This document shows, one piece after another, positions 14,816 through 22,109 of a DNA stretch of 24,954 bases. Below the pieces are notes generated by a model. That model was not told where the DNA came from. It was given only the letters and a program-made list of their open reading frames with translations, and searched no databases. The stretch spans positions 1 through 24,954 of the forward strand of contig JAEWFG010000335.1 in NCBI GenBank assembly GCA_023388935.1, read 5' to 3'. Every line of letters begins with the position of its first letter. Position 1 is the stretch's first letter. The position numbers and the translations under genes were made by a program. Source of the DNA: Pseudomonadota bacterium (GTDB lineage: Bacteria > Pseudomonadota > Alphaproteobacteria > Rhizobiales > Xanthobacteraceae).

Positions 14816-16654
14816 ATGAGACCGGGTGTAGTGGTAACTGCGATACTGATGTGGTGCTGCACGCCGGCACTGGCGCAGCATGACGGCGCCGCCCTCTACG
14901 CAACGCACTGCGCGCAATGTCACGATGGCGGCGATCCACAGAGCCGTGTGCCGAGCCGTAGCGCCATGCAGGCGATGTCGTTCGACCATGTGCTGGGGAC
15001 ACTGACCTCCGGCAGCATGGCGGCGATGGCGAAGGACCGCAGTGACGAGGAGCGCCGTGCGATTGCGTCCTTCGTCACCGGCAAGGCCGCGACCGAGGCG
15101 AGCGCAGCCGACGCGCAGGGCCGCTGCACGCAGCAGATCAGCGGGTTTCCACAACCGCTCGACGGTCCGCGCTGGAACGGTTGGGGCGTCGACGTCAACA
15201 ATAGCCGCTTCCAGCCCGCTGACATGGCGGGGCTGACCGTGGAGCAGGTGCCGCGCCTGCGACTGAAATGGGCATACGCATTTCCCGGCGCCTCGCTGTC
15301 CTTTGCGCCGCCGACCATCGTGGGCGGTCTGCTGTTCATCGGCGGCACCGACCGCAAGGTGCGCGCGCTCGACGCGCGAAGCGGCTGCACGCTGTGGAGC
15401 TTTGCGACCGATGGCGCGGTGCGTGCCGCGATCACCTTTGCGCCGCTTCCCGGCTCCGATCAGTTCGTGATCTTCTTCGGTGATTTGCGCGCCAACGCCT
15501 ATGCCGTGAACGCGCTGACCGGCGCGCTGATCTGGAAAACGAAAGTGGAGGAGCATCCGGCCGCACGCATCACCGGCGCCCCGACGCTGCATTCCGGCGT
15601 TCTCTACGTGCCGGTGTCCTCGATCGAGGAGGCCGCCGGCTCGCAAGTCAGTTACGAATGCTGCACCTTCCGCGGCAGCGTGGTCGCGCTCGAGGCTGCG
15701 ACCGGCAAGCCGGTCTGGCAGGCCTATACAATTCCGGAAGTGCCGCATCCGACCGGCAAGAATGCGAGGGGCACGCAGCTTTTCGGTCCGTCCGGCGCCT
15801 CGATCTGGTCTGCGCCGACGATCGATCCGAAGCGCAACGCCGTCTACGTCGCGACCAGCAATTCCTATTCGAATCCGCCGGCAGCAACCGCCGATTCCGT
15901 CCTCGCGTTCGAGCTCGCGACCGGGAAGATGCTCTGGAAGCAGCAGGCAACGCCGAAGGATGCTTTTGTCGTGGCGTGCTTCAGCGCGGACAAGACCAAT
16001 TGTCCCGACGATCACGGGCCCGATCATGATTTTGGCCAGTCGCCGATCCTCGTGACCTTGCGCGACGGGAGGCGGATGCTCGTCATCGCGCAGAAATCCG
16101 GTGTCGTGCATGCGCTCGATCCCGACGATGGCGGCAAGATCCTGTGGCAAACCAGAATCGGGAAGGGCGGTCCGCTCGGCGGCAGCGAATGGGGCTCGGC
16201 CGCCGACCAGGATCGCATCTATGTCGCGAACTCCGACGTGCGCTTCACGCGCGACGGCCCGCTGCAGCTCGATTCCACCCAGGGCGGTGGTCTGTTCGGT
16301 CTCGATCTCGCCAGCGGGAAAATCGCGATGGAGGTGGCCCCGGTCGCCTGCGGCGAACGTCTCCAATGCAGCCCCGCGCTCTCGGCAGCGGTGAGCCTGA
16401 TCCCCGGCGTTGTGTTCTCCGGCAGCGTCAGCGGCTTCCTGCGCGCCTACGCCGCCGGCGACGGCAAGCTGCTGTGGGAATTCGATACCGCGCGGGACTT
16501 CAAGGCCGTCAACGGCGTTGCCGCCCATGGCGGCGCGATTGACGGCCCGGGGCCGGTCATCGCCGGCGGCATGCTCTACACCAATGCCGGCTACGGCCAA
16601 TGGGGCGGCGTCGCCGGCAACGTGCTGCTGGCATTCGAGGTGGGGACGGAGTGA
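14816..16654 (+). CDS. Periplasmic PQQ beta-propeller/cytochrome c dehydrogenase (polyvinyl-alcohol dehydrogenase-like)
   Basis: A 612-residue exported quinohaemoprotein. Residues 1-20 are a signal peptide (cleavage ALA-QHD). A small cytochrome c domain (21-92) carries the haem site Cys32-Ala-Gln-Cys35-His36 with Met70 or Met73 as possible sixth ligand. From about 110 a PQQ-type propeller follows, with repeats such as GGLLFIGGTDRKVRALDARS, GSVVALEAATGKPVWQ, SVLAFELATGKMLW and GLFGLDLASGK. Adjacent Cys282-Cys283 match the vicinal pair that sits over PQQ in quinoprotein alcohol dehydrogenases. The layout (N-terminal haem, then propeller) is that of polyvinyl-alcohol dehydrogenase; the true substrate here is unknown. 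TTGGAG just upstream of the ATG at 14816 and the signal peptide favour this start over the longer frame from 14717. Confidence 0.88.
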   Translation: MRPGVVVTAILMWCCTPALAQHDGAALYATHCAQCHDGGDPQSRVPSRSAMQAMSFDHVLGTLTSGSMAAMAKDRSDEERRAIASFVTGKAATEASAADAQGRCTQQISGFPQPLDGPRWNGWGVDVNNSRFQPADMAGLTVEQVPRLRLKWAYAFPGASLSFAPPTIVGGLLFIGGTDRKVRALDARSGCTLWSFATDGAVRAAITFAPLPGSDQFVIFFGDLRANAYAVNALTGALIWKTKVEEHPAARITGAPTLHSGVLYVPVSSIEEAAGSQVSYECCTFRGSVVALEAATGKPVWQAYTIPEVPHPTGKNARGTQLFGPSGASIWSAPTIDPKRNAVYVATSNSYSNPPAATADSVLAFELATGKMLWKQQATPKDAFVVACFSADKTNCPDDHGPDHDFGQSPILVTLRDGRRMLVIAQKSGVVHALDPDDGGKILWQTRIGKGGPLGGSEWGSAADQDRIYVANSDVRFTRDGPLQLDSTQGGGLFGLDLASGKIAMEVAPVACGERLQCSPALSAAVSLIPGVVFSGSVSGFLRAYAAGDGKLLWEFDTARDFKAVNGVAAHGGAIDGPGPVIAGGMLYTNAGYGQWGGVAGNVLLAFEVGTE

Positions 16655-17043
16655 GGGGGAGGCGTGGACGCGCGGCGAAGGCGGCTTCGCGTCGTCAACG
16701 TTGTGATTTACGACGAGGCAAGACCAGCACGCCAGTCACACGTTGTCCTACCACGCCCTCGATGCATGGATAGAAGCCGCGCGACCAACTCCACAGCGGC
16801 GCGTGCGTTAGCGCGCCGACACGCGGATGCGGCCGACGCACGCGCCAAAGTAGAATCTCCTGCTGCGGGTTGCGCTGCGGCGGCGGGTGAGGGCGGTCAT
16901 GGCGGGAGAGGTATGCCCGTGAGAACGTCTCCGGAACAATTGATCCTGTTTTTGTGCCTGGCGAAACCGCTCTCGTTCGCCGTCCGTGCCGACTTTGCCA
17001 GCCAACAGAATTCGAGGAAACCTCTATAAAACAAGGCAATTCG
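16655..17043. other. 389-base stretch without a supported gene
   Basis: Between the PQQ-protein gene and tRNA-Thr I find only overlapping low-complexity Arg/Ala-rich frames on both strands, none with a convincing start, ribosome site or domain. The T-rich segment gccttgttttatag on the minus strand, just beyond the tRNA 3' end, may take part in its termination. A decayed gene cannot be excluded. Confidence 0.5.
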
Positions 17044-17118
17044 TGGTGCCGGCTGAGGGGATTGAACCCCCGACCTTCGGTTTACAAAACCGCTGCTCTA
17101 CCGCTGAGCTAAGCCGGC
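17044..17118 (-). tRNA. tRNA-Thr (anticodon TGT)
   Basis: On the minus strand a full cloverleaf can be drawn. The acceptor GCCGGCT pairs with AGCCGGC, the D-stem is GCTC/GAGC, and the anticodon loop TTTGTAA holds TGT. The T-arm is GGGGGTTCAATCCCC, and the CCA end is encoded (17044-17046). The first anticodon-stem pair is a G-A mismatch, the other four pair. It reads threonine ACA and wobble codons. Confidence 0.95.
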
Positions 17119-17229
17119 GACGGAGCGGGGGAGGGCCGGCATGTGCCGGGGCTGTCCGCCCGCTTGCGCGTCGCAATATCAGACTTGGTTGGAAAGTGCC
17201 AGAACCGGAAGCGGCATCTCGCGGACACG

Positions 17230-17256
17230 GAACAGGCGGCCCAAGGCCGCCTGTTC
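17230..17256. terminator. Perfect 12-bp hairpin, terminator of the 47-residue ORF
   Basis: gaacaggcggcc-caa-ggccgcctgttc is a perfect 12-bp stem with a 3-base loop. It begins 24 bases past the stop codon of the minus-strand ORF 17280-17423 and is the only transcription-related structure in the area, which supports that ORF being expressed. T-tracts on both sides are short. Confidence 0.6.
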
Positions 17257-17279
17257 TATTGCATTCGACCTGGATCAGA

Positions 17280-17423
17280 CTACTGGCAGATGTGCCGGCG
17301 ACCGTCTTCACCCTTGATCCACGTGCCGGGCCTGCAAACGATGCCGTTACGGGCCGCGTGACGATCCCAATTGCCATACCAACGCATTTCGATGCGGTCG
17401 CGCAGGGGGGCAGGTCGTGCCAT
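17280..17423 (-). CDS. Small Trp/Arg-rich protein (47 residues), unknown
   Basis: A 47-codon ORF from ATG (17421-17423) to TAG, below common size cut-offs. It starts MARPAPLRDRIEMRWYGNWD and ends with PGTWIKGEDGRRHICQ. Three Trp, two Cys, many Arg and conserved-looking GNWD and CRPGTW motifs give it the look of a small folded domain, perhaps metal-binding or RNA-binding; that is inference. An internal ATG at residue 13 offers a 35-residue alternative. A perfect hairpin terminator follows 24 bases past the stop, in the right orientation. No match to a known family comes to mind. Confidence 0.55.
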   Translation of the reverse strand: MARPAPLRDRIEMRWYGNWDRHAARNGIVCRPGTWIKGEDGRRHICQ

Positions 17424-17616
17424 GCATTCCCGCCCCGTTTGGGCGACGCCGTGTATCGCGGCTGCCGCGCAGTGTTAACGCTTCGCTAGCTTGCTCGCGG
17501 CTTTCGAACAGCAGGCGATCCCTACACGTTAGCCTTACCGCAAATTGGTGAGGAGGTCTTAACCCTCTCCGCCTCGCGAGTGGATAGGTTGTGGCTCGAA
17601 TAACCGGGATTTCATC

Positions 17617-18102
17617 ATGCGCGCGCTGGCGCTCGCTGCCTGTCTGATCGGACTGCCCGCGACGGCATTTGCCGGCGGCGGCTTCGATATCGTCGTTCCC
17701 GGCCGTCCCGGTGTGCCCATCATCATCAACAACATCGACGCGTCCTACGGCGTCGTCGAGGGTGTCTGGGGGCTGGGCAAGAACGTTCAGGTGCAGCCGA
17801 CGATTTATGGCGGGCGCTACATCGCCGAGCGGCAGCCCGGCGACGTCGGCCATTATTATCCGACGCTGGGCTTGCGGCCCGGCTACGGCCGCCTCGAGGT
17901 CGAGCCGCCCGCGAACCGCAGATTGCCGAAGCCGGCCGAGAGCTATCACCAGAGCTGGGGCGCGCAATCGGCGCCGCTGCCGCCGCAGATCGACGTGCCC
18001 GTCGATCCGCCGCCGGTGATCCTCGCGCCCGAGATCAACGACTATCCGCGGCGACATCGGCCGCGGCCGCATGCCGGGGCGCCCGGCAAGCCACCGGGTT
18101 AA
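17617..18102 (+). CDS. Secreted Pro-rich protein, unknown function
   Basis: A 161-residue exported protein. The signal peptide (1-19) ends in ATAFA-GGG. The first half of the mature protein looks folded (FDIVVPGRPGVPIIINNIDA then SYGVVEGVWGLGKNVQVQPT). The second half is Pro/Arg-rich and probably disordered, ending PRRHRPRPHAGAPGKPPG. I recall similar proteins as conserved hypotheticals in Bradyrhizobium. It lies 43 bases before the Gly/Tyr-rich secreted protein on the same strand, so the two probably form an operon ending at the 18700 terminator. An envelope-associated role is inferred from the two signal peptides only. Confidence 0.7.
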   Translation: MRALALAACLIGLPATAFAGGGFDIVVPGRPGVPIIINNIDASYGVVEGVWGLGKNVQVQPTIYGGRYIAERQPGDVGHYYPTLGLRPGYGRLEVEPPANRRLPKPAESYHQSWGAQSAPLPPQIDVPVDPPPVILAPEINDYPRRHRPRPHAGAPGKPPG

Positions 18103-18145
18103 GAAACGTCAAAATCCAACAAACGGAATTCAACAGGAGAGAGTA

Positions 18146-18670
18146 ATGCGTCAGATGATTTCGGGACTGGTCGCGGCGGCTGCCGTGATGTTCGTCGGGG
18201 CCGCGCCGGCCGCGGCCTGCGGCTTCAGCACGTGCGCGCCAGTTGCGCCGGTCTATAGCGGCTGCAACAGTTGCGGCAGCTGGGGTTATGGCGCGGGTTA
18301 TGGCGGTTGGGGCTTTCAGCACCTCGCCGAGCCGGCCACGCAGTATTACTACGTCAACCAGGGCCCGACCTATACCGGCCCGGGCGCCTTCGCGCCGTAT
18401 CCGACCTACCGTGAAGACGCGATCGTTGCCCCCGCCGGCTACGGCTATGGCTACGGCTATGGCGCCGCCGCGATTGCGCCCCCGGTCGCCTATCCCTATC
18501 ACCGGCCGTACTACCGTCCGTATCGCTACGGCTACGGCCCGCGCTACGGCTATCTGCCGCGCGCCCACTACGGCTACGGTCCGCGCTATGGCTATGGTTC
18601 GCGCTATGGCTATGCCCAGCGCCGCGCGCCGTACTATTACGGCGGCCATCGCGTGGTGCGCCGTTACTAA
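18146..18670 (+). CDS. Secreted Gly/Tyr-rich repeat protein
   Basis: A 174-residue exported protein. The signal peptide (1-23) ends APAAA-CG. Four Cys lie close together near the mature N-terminus (25, 30, 40, 43). From residue 44 the protein is dominated by Gly, Tyr, Pro and Arg, with YGYG, RYGYG and YGYGPRYGYG repeats and a terminal HRVVRRY. Such low-complexity Tyr/Gly tracts suggest a surface or matrix-associated, probably disordered protein. I assign no function. CAGGAGAGAG at 18133-18142, just before the ATG at 18146, fixes the start against the longer frame from 18071. It ends 29 bases before a strong terminator. Confidence 0.75.
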   Translation: MRQMISGLVAAAAVMFVGAAPAAACGFSTCAPVAPVYSGCNSCGSWGYGAGYGGWGFQHLAEPATQYYYVNQGPTYTGPGAFAPYPTYREDAIVAPAGYGYGYGYGAAAIAPPVAYPYHRPYYRPYRYGYGPRYGYLPRAHYGYGPRYGYGSRYGYAQRRAPYYYGGHRVVRRY

Positions 18671-18699
18671 TGATCGCCTGATCGGCTGAGTTAGAGGAC

Positions 18700-18731
18700 G
18701 CCCGTCCGCGCGATGCGGACGGGCTTTTTTT
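18700..18731 (+). terminator. Strong intrinsic terminator and group IIC intron target
   Basis: A perfect 10-bp GC stem (gcccgtccgc / gcggacgggc) with a 5-base loop is followed at once by seven T (18725-18731). It ends the two-gene secreted-protein unit. The group IIC intron begins one base beyond the T-tract, the classic insertion position for this intron class. Confidence 0.93.
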
Positions 18732-18732
18732 G

Positions 18733-19358
18733 GTGCGCCCAGCATGGGCGCACTCTTATGGGTGCAAGTCCCATCGTGAGTTGATCACAACGAGCGAAGC
18801 GAAGCGCAACTGCATGAGGGTGACCGAGTGTGGGGAGGAAGCGTGGAGCGAAGCTGCGGGCCGATGAACAAGAACCGGATAGAAGGCGTTGCTGACCAGG
18901 GCGAGCGGGCCAGAAACCGCGAAGCTCTTGTGATCAAGGGGAAGCGGCGTAGATCCGGCGGTCGTGCGGTGAAGGAGTGCGTTCTTACCTGGGGAGATCT
19001 CGCCTTGTGCCTGAAAGGGCGACGGTGTCGAGCCGGAGCGAGAAGTCAGCAGAGGCCGTAGTAGTCGGTGGGAAGGCTGCGAAGCCGCCCCGGAGGCGAA
19101 GGGTCGAACGAGAGGGAGTGTTCAACACCATGCCGATGTGGCGAGCATTGCGTCAGATGCCTGCGCAAGCGGGGCGGTTCGAGGTAAGACGCGGTGAAAC
19201 CGTGTGTGGCTCGGGCAGCGACGAAGCTCGTCGCCCGCGACATGGATCGGCGAGCACAGGGTTACCGTGACACCTCAACCTCTCGAACCGCCCGGTGCGG
19301 ACCCGCATGCCGGGTGGTGTGGGAGGGGAGGGGCCGCAAGGCTCCCCCCTATCCCGAT
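18733..19358 (+). mobile_element. Group IIC intron without reverse transcriptase ORF
   Basis: The 626-base element has the landmarks of a bacterial class C group II intron, which I matched from memory to the Oceanobacillus iheyensis ribozyme. The 5' end is GTGCGCCCAGCATGGGCGCA, followed by GGGTGCAAGTCCCA. Domain III has gcgttcttacctggggagat and gagaagtcagcagaggccgt. Domain V is at about 19286-19319: a 9-bp stem accgcccgg / ccgggtggt, a 2-base bulge, and an upper stem-loop. Domain VI has a candidate bulged A near 19351, before the 3' end TATCCCGAT. Domain IV (about 19070-19284), where the maturase normally sits, is only some 215 bases and has no RT motifs. It follows a terminator directly and ends at the rlmB stop codon. 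Splicing and mobility would need a maturase from elsewhere. Confidence 0.9.
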
Positions 19359-20189
19359 CTACCGCTTCATCAGCCCCAGCCGGCTCGCGCCGACATAGAG
19401 CGAGAGCACGGCGGCATTCGAGACGTTGAGGCTCTTGATCTCGCCGGGCATGTCGAGTCGCGCCACGACGCTGCAGGTCTCGCGCGTCAATTGCCTGAGG
19501 CCCTTGCCCTCGGCGCCGAGCACCAGCGCGAGCGGCTCGCGCAGCACGACGTCGGAGAGGTCCTCGCTGCCTTCGCTGTCGAGGCCGACGGTCTGGAAGC
19601 CGCGCTCGTTCAGCGCGGTCAGCGCGCGGGCGAGGTTTTGCACGGTGACCATGGGCACCAGCTCGAGCGCGCCGGAGGCGGCCTTGGCCAGCACGCCTGT
19701 CGCCTCGGGACTGTGACGCGCGGTGGTGACGATCGCCTTCACCGCAAACGCCGCGGCCGAGCGCAGGATGGCGCCGACATTGTGCGGATCGGTGATCTGG
19801 TCGAGCACCAGCACCATGCCTTCCTGCTTCAGCGTCTCGATATCGGGCGAGGGCAGGGGATCGGCCTCGGCGAGCAGGCCCTGGTGCACGGCGTCGGGCG
19901 AGAGCAGGCGGTCGATCTCCTGGGGCCGGACGATCTCGGGGGTGACGCGGGTTTCGATGTTTTCTTCCGCAAGCCGCCTTGCGGCGTTCTCGGTCAGCGT
20001 GAGCTTTCGGATCCGCCGCTGGGGATTGGCGAGCGCCATGGTGACGGTGTGCCAGCCGTAGAGGATGACGGGGCCGTCGGACGCCGAATCACGGTCCCGC
20101 CAGGCCGGCCGGCCAGCCGATTTTCCGGGCCTGTTGAAAGGCTTAGCTCCGCCGCGGGGGCCCCTGGGGAGGAATTTTCGATCCTTCAT
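19359..20189 (-). CDS. rlmB: 23S rRNA 2'-O-ribose methyltransferase RlmB (TrmH/SpoU family)
   Basis: A 276-residue SPOUT methyltransferase that by homology methylates the ribose of 23S rRNA G2251. A basic, disordered N-terminus (MKDRKFLPRGPRGG) is followed by the substrate-binding domain (ILYGWHTVTMALANPQRRIR, from residue 42). The knotted catalytic domain follows: motif 1 DQITDPHNVGAILRSAAAF, motif 2 LVLGAEGKGLRQLTRETC, motif 3 LNVSNAAVLSLYV. The ATG at 20189 is preferred; the frame extends 19 codons to a TTG at 20246. The name RlmB rather than another SpoU paralogue rests on general length and order of motifs. The stop codon directly abuts the 3' end of the group IIC intron on the other strand. 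Confidence 0.88.
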   Translation of the reverse strand: MKDRKFLPRGPRGGAKPFNRPGKSAGRPAWRDRDSASDGPVILYGWHTVTMALANPQRRIRKLTLTENAARRLAEENIETRVTPEIVRPQEIDRLLSPDAVHQGLLAEADPLPSPDIETLKQEGMVLVLDQITDPHNVGAILRSAAAFAVKAIVTTARHSPEATGVLAKAASGALELVPMVTVQNLARALTALNERGFQTVGLDSEGSEDLSDVVLREPLALVLGAEGKGLRQLTRETCSVVARLDMPGEIKSLNVSNAAVLSLYVGASRLGLMKR

Positions 20190-20265
20190 GGGCTTGCTTG
20201 TGTCACGGGTGTCGGAATATGGCAATTTGGGTGCCTTCGCGGGCAATTTTAGCTGTTCGCCTCGG

Positions 20266-20295
20266 TTGACTTTGCCCCACCGCTTCGCCCATAAA
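20266..20295 (+). promoter_or_regulatory. Possible sigma-70-type promoter for tRNA-Tyr
   Basis: TTGACT (20266-20271), an 18-base spacer and CATAAA (20290-20295) resemble a housekeeping promoter reading towards tRNA-Tyr, about 100 bases upstream of it. Base composition is otherwise GC-rich. The leader would be long for a tRNA, so this is tentative. Confidence 0.35.
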
Positions 20296-20396
20296 CGCGC
20301 CGGTCGCGCCCCGATCCCGGGTTGTCGCGGCCTTCACGTTCCATGGCCGTCTTCGGTCCGCCGGCAAGGTCCGGCCCGATTGTGCTGCCGTCGAGC

Positions 20397-20482
20397 GGGG
20401 GAGTGTCCCGAGTGGCAAAGGGAGCTGACTGTAAATCAGCCGCCTTATGGCTTCGCAGGTTCGAGTCCTGCCTCCCCCACCA
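20397..20482 (+). tRNA. tRNA-Tyr (anticodon GTA)
   Basis: A class II tRNA with long variable arm. The acceptor GGGGGAG pairs with CTCCCCC, the anticodon stem-loop ctgactGTAaatcag holds GTA, and the variable arm is gccgccttatggcttc-like. The T-arm is gcaggttcgagtcctgc, and the CCA is encoded (20480-20482). The overall size of 86 bases is normal for tRNA-Tyr. Confidence 0.95.
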
Positions 20483-20581
20483 CGCTTCGCCCTAGCGGGC
20501 TACGCGTGGCGCAGCCGGGCGTAGCCTGCTAGGACGATGCGTGTCCGGCGAAGCTGAAGCGCAGCGAAAGCGAAGACGGAC
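20483..20581. repeat. Palindromic repeat after tRNA-Tyr
   Basis: The arms ctagcgggctacgc (20492-20505) and gcgtagcctgctag (20519-20532) are complementary except for one pair and enclose a 13-base loop. A second weaker palindrome, gtccggcgaag...gaagacggac (20543-20581), follows. The combination resembles an interspersed palindrome I associate with Bradyrhizobium intergenic regions. The first hairpin may end the tRNA transcript. The remaining 20582-20790 holds no gene, only the CRP-type site. Confidence 0.6.
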
Positions 20582-20720
20582 TGCGTGCCGCCACTATCAT
20601 CTCCTCGATCGCCAGCATTGCTCGCGTGCACCAAGTTTGCGGCACACTGCCCGATCGACGACTGCCGACCCGCTATGCACAGCTTCCCTGCATAAGGTTC
20701 ATCGCGGATGCGAGGGAACA

Positions 20721-20734
20721 GTGAGATAGATCAC
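20721..20734. promoter_or_regulatory. CRP/FNR-family-like site upstream of the OmpA-domain gene
   Basis: GTGA-gataga-TCAC is a perfect 4-bp inverted repeat with a 6-base spacer, matching the core of the CRP consensus (TGTGA-N6-TCACA), though lacking the outer T and A. It ends 56 bases before the ATG at 20791. A fuller version lies at the same distance from the convergent caspase gene. Confidence 0.45.
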
Positions 20735-20790
20735 CTTCAATCGTCAAATACCGTTGCTACAAGCACGCATTTGCAATGGGAGGTTCAACG

Positions 20791-22038
20791 ATGAAGATGT
20801 CCCGCGGTTCTCTCGGATTGATGTTGTGTGTGGTCTGGAGCGCTGTGCCCGGCCTCGCCCAGGCGCAGACGCCTGCGCCAGCCCAGGCGCCTCCGCCGGC
20901 CGCAAGCCCGCCGCCGCCGACACCCATTCCTTTCGATGCCGCGCTGCTGAAAGCGGCCAACGATCTCTTCTCCAAGGCCAATCTCAACGGCGCACCGGAC
21001 AAGTTGACGCTGGTGATCGATCCCTTGATCGACGGCGTGACCGGCGCGCAGTCCAAGGCGACGCATCTGGAAGAGCAGCGCATCACCGATCTCGTCAAGA
21101 GCAGCTATCCGCGTTTCCAGGTCGCGCGTTTCTCCTCGGACTCTGTCGCCAAGGCGCCGGTCGTGCTGATCGGAACGTTCACCGCCGTCAACAATGCCGG
21201 CGTCACGGGCGGAGCGAAGGATGCTTACCGCATCTGCCTCGCGCTCGCCGACATGAAGACAAAGACCATCATCTCCAAGGGTGTTGCGCGCGCGCTGCCC
21301 GAAGGCATCGACCCGACGCCGGCCGCTTTCTTCAACGACAGTCCGGTCTTCGCCAAGGATGCGTCGACCGACAGCTACATCAAGACCTGCCAGGGCACCA
21401 AGGTTGGCGACACCGTCGACCAGACCTATGCCGACCGCATCGTGGTGGCCTCGCTGGTCAATGACGGCATCGAAGCCTACGACGCAGGACGCTATCGCGA
21501 TGCGCTCGATGCGTATCAGAGCGCTGCGAAGACGCCGGGCGGCCAGCAGCTTCGCGTATTCAACGGCATCTATCTCGCCAATGCCAAGCTCCGTCGCACC
21601 CGCGCCGCGATGGACGCCTTCGCCAAGGTGGTCGACTACGGTCTGTCGAGCGACAAGCTCGCTGTGAAGTTCCTGTTCAAGCCGGGTTCGACCCTGTTCG
21701 TCAGCGATCGCAATTTGCGTGCGCCTTACGATTCCTGGCTCGAGAAGATCGCAGAACGTACGGCGGCCAAGCAGGGATGTCTCGAAGTGGTCGGCCATAC
21801 CAGCGCCACCGGCCTGCCGGCGGTCAACGACCGCCTGTCGGTGCTGCGCGCCGACTACATCAAGGATCGTCTCGAGGATAACGAGAAGTCGCTGCGTGGA
21901 CGGCTCGTTGCGAGCGGCAAGGGTTCGCGCGAGATGATCGTGGGCACGGGCAGGGACGATGCCAGCGACGCGCTCGATCGCCGCGTCGAGTTCAAGGTCT
22001 CGCCCTGCGGCGGCGCGACCGGCGGCCGATCGACCTGA
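20791..22038 (+). CDS. Secreted protein with C-terminal OmpA-like domain
   Basis: A 415-residue exported protein. The signal peptide (1-25, cleavage near AQA) is followed by a Pro/Ala-rich linker to about residue 45. The middle region (46-290) resembles neither a barrel nor a named family to me; it includes LTLVIDPLIDGVTGAQSKAT and a TPR-like helical part (GIEAYDAGRYRDALDAYQSA). The C-terminus is OmpA/MotB-like (about 290-410): FLFKPGSTLF, then CLEVVGHTSATGLPAVNDRL and SVLRADYIKDRLED, with a terminal DRRVEF. Such domains bind peptidoglycan non-covalently, so a periplasmic anchor is likely. GGGAGG at 20778-20783 fixes the ATG at 20791 rather than 20776. It converges on the caspase-FGE gene over a shared terminator. 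Confidence 0.85.
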   Translation: MKMSRGSLGLMLCVVWSAVPGLAQAQTPAPAQAPPPAASPPPPTPIPFDAALLKAANDLFSKANLNGAPDKLTLVIDPLIDGVTGAQSKATHLEEQRITDLVKSSYPRFQVARFSSDSVAKAPVVLIGTFTAVNNAGVTGGAKDAYRICLALADMKTKTIISKGVARALPEGIDPTPAAFFNDSPVFAKDASTDSYIKTCQGTKVGDTVDQTYADRIVVASLVNDGIEAYDAGRYRDALDAYQSAAKTPGGQQLRVFNGIYLANAKLRRTRAAMDAFAKVVDYGLSSDKLAVKFLFKPGSTLFVSDRNLRAPYDSWLEKIAERTAAKQGCLEVVGHTSATGLPAVNDRLSVLRADYIKDRLEDNEKSLRGRLVASGKGSREMIVGTGRDDASDALDRRVEFKVSPCGGATGGRST

Positions 22039-22060
22039 TCTGAAATCTCATCGTGCTTTG

Positions 22061-22095
22061 AAATCCCGGCTCCGACCCATTCGGAGCCGGGATTT
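22061..22095. terminator. Bidirectional terminator between OmpA-domain and caspase genes
   Basis: aaatcccggctccga and tcggagccgggattt form a perfect 15-bp stem with a 5-base loop, 22 bases after the plus-strand stop and 14 bases from the minus-strand stop at 22110. The AAAT/ATTT feet give U-rich ends in both directions. Confidence 0.88.
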
Positions 22096-22109
22096 TCGTT
22101 TCTGCAGCG

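Noticed and set aside
14249..16600. 783-codon open frame on the minus strand opposite the PQQ-protein and methyltransferase genes
   Set aside because: It is a GC-bias shadow: Arg/Gly/Ala/His-rich low-complexity translation without domains, antisense to two genes with clear motifs.
16986..17489. Plus-strand 167-codon and minus-strand 117-codon frames over tRNA-Thr
   Set aside because: Both read through the tRNA gene, and the minus one also crosses the hairpin at 17230; no coding evidence.
18828..19270. Open frames of 77 and 97 codons in the intron region
   Set aside because: They overlap the conserved ribozyme domains, show no RT motifs and have Arg/Gly-rich composition; the RNA structure explains the sequence.
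19194..20252. 352-codon plus-strand frame opposite rlmB
   Set aside because: It is antisense to all SPOUT motifs of rlmB, and its start lies inside the group IIC intron.
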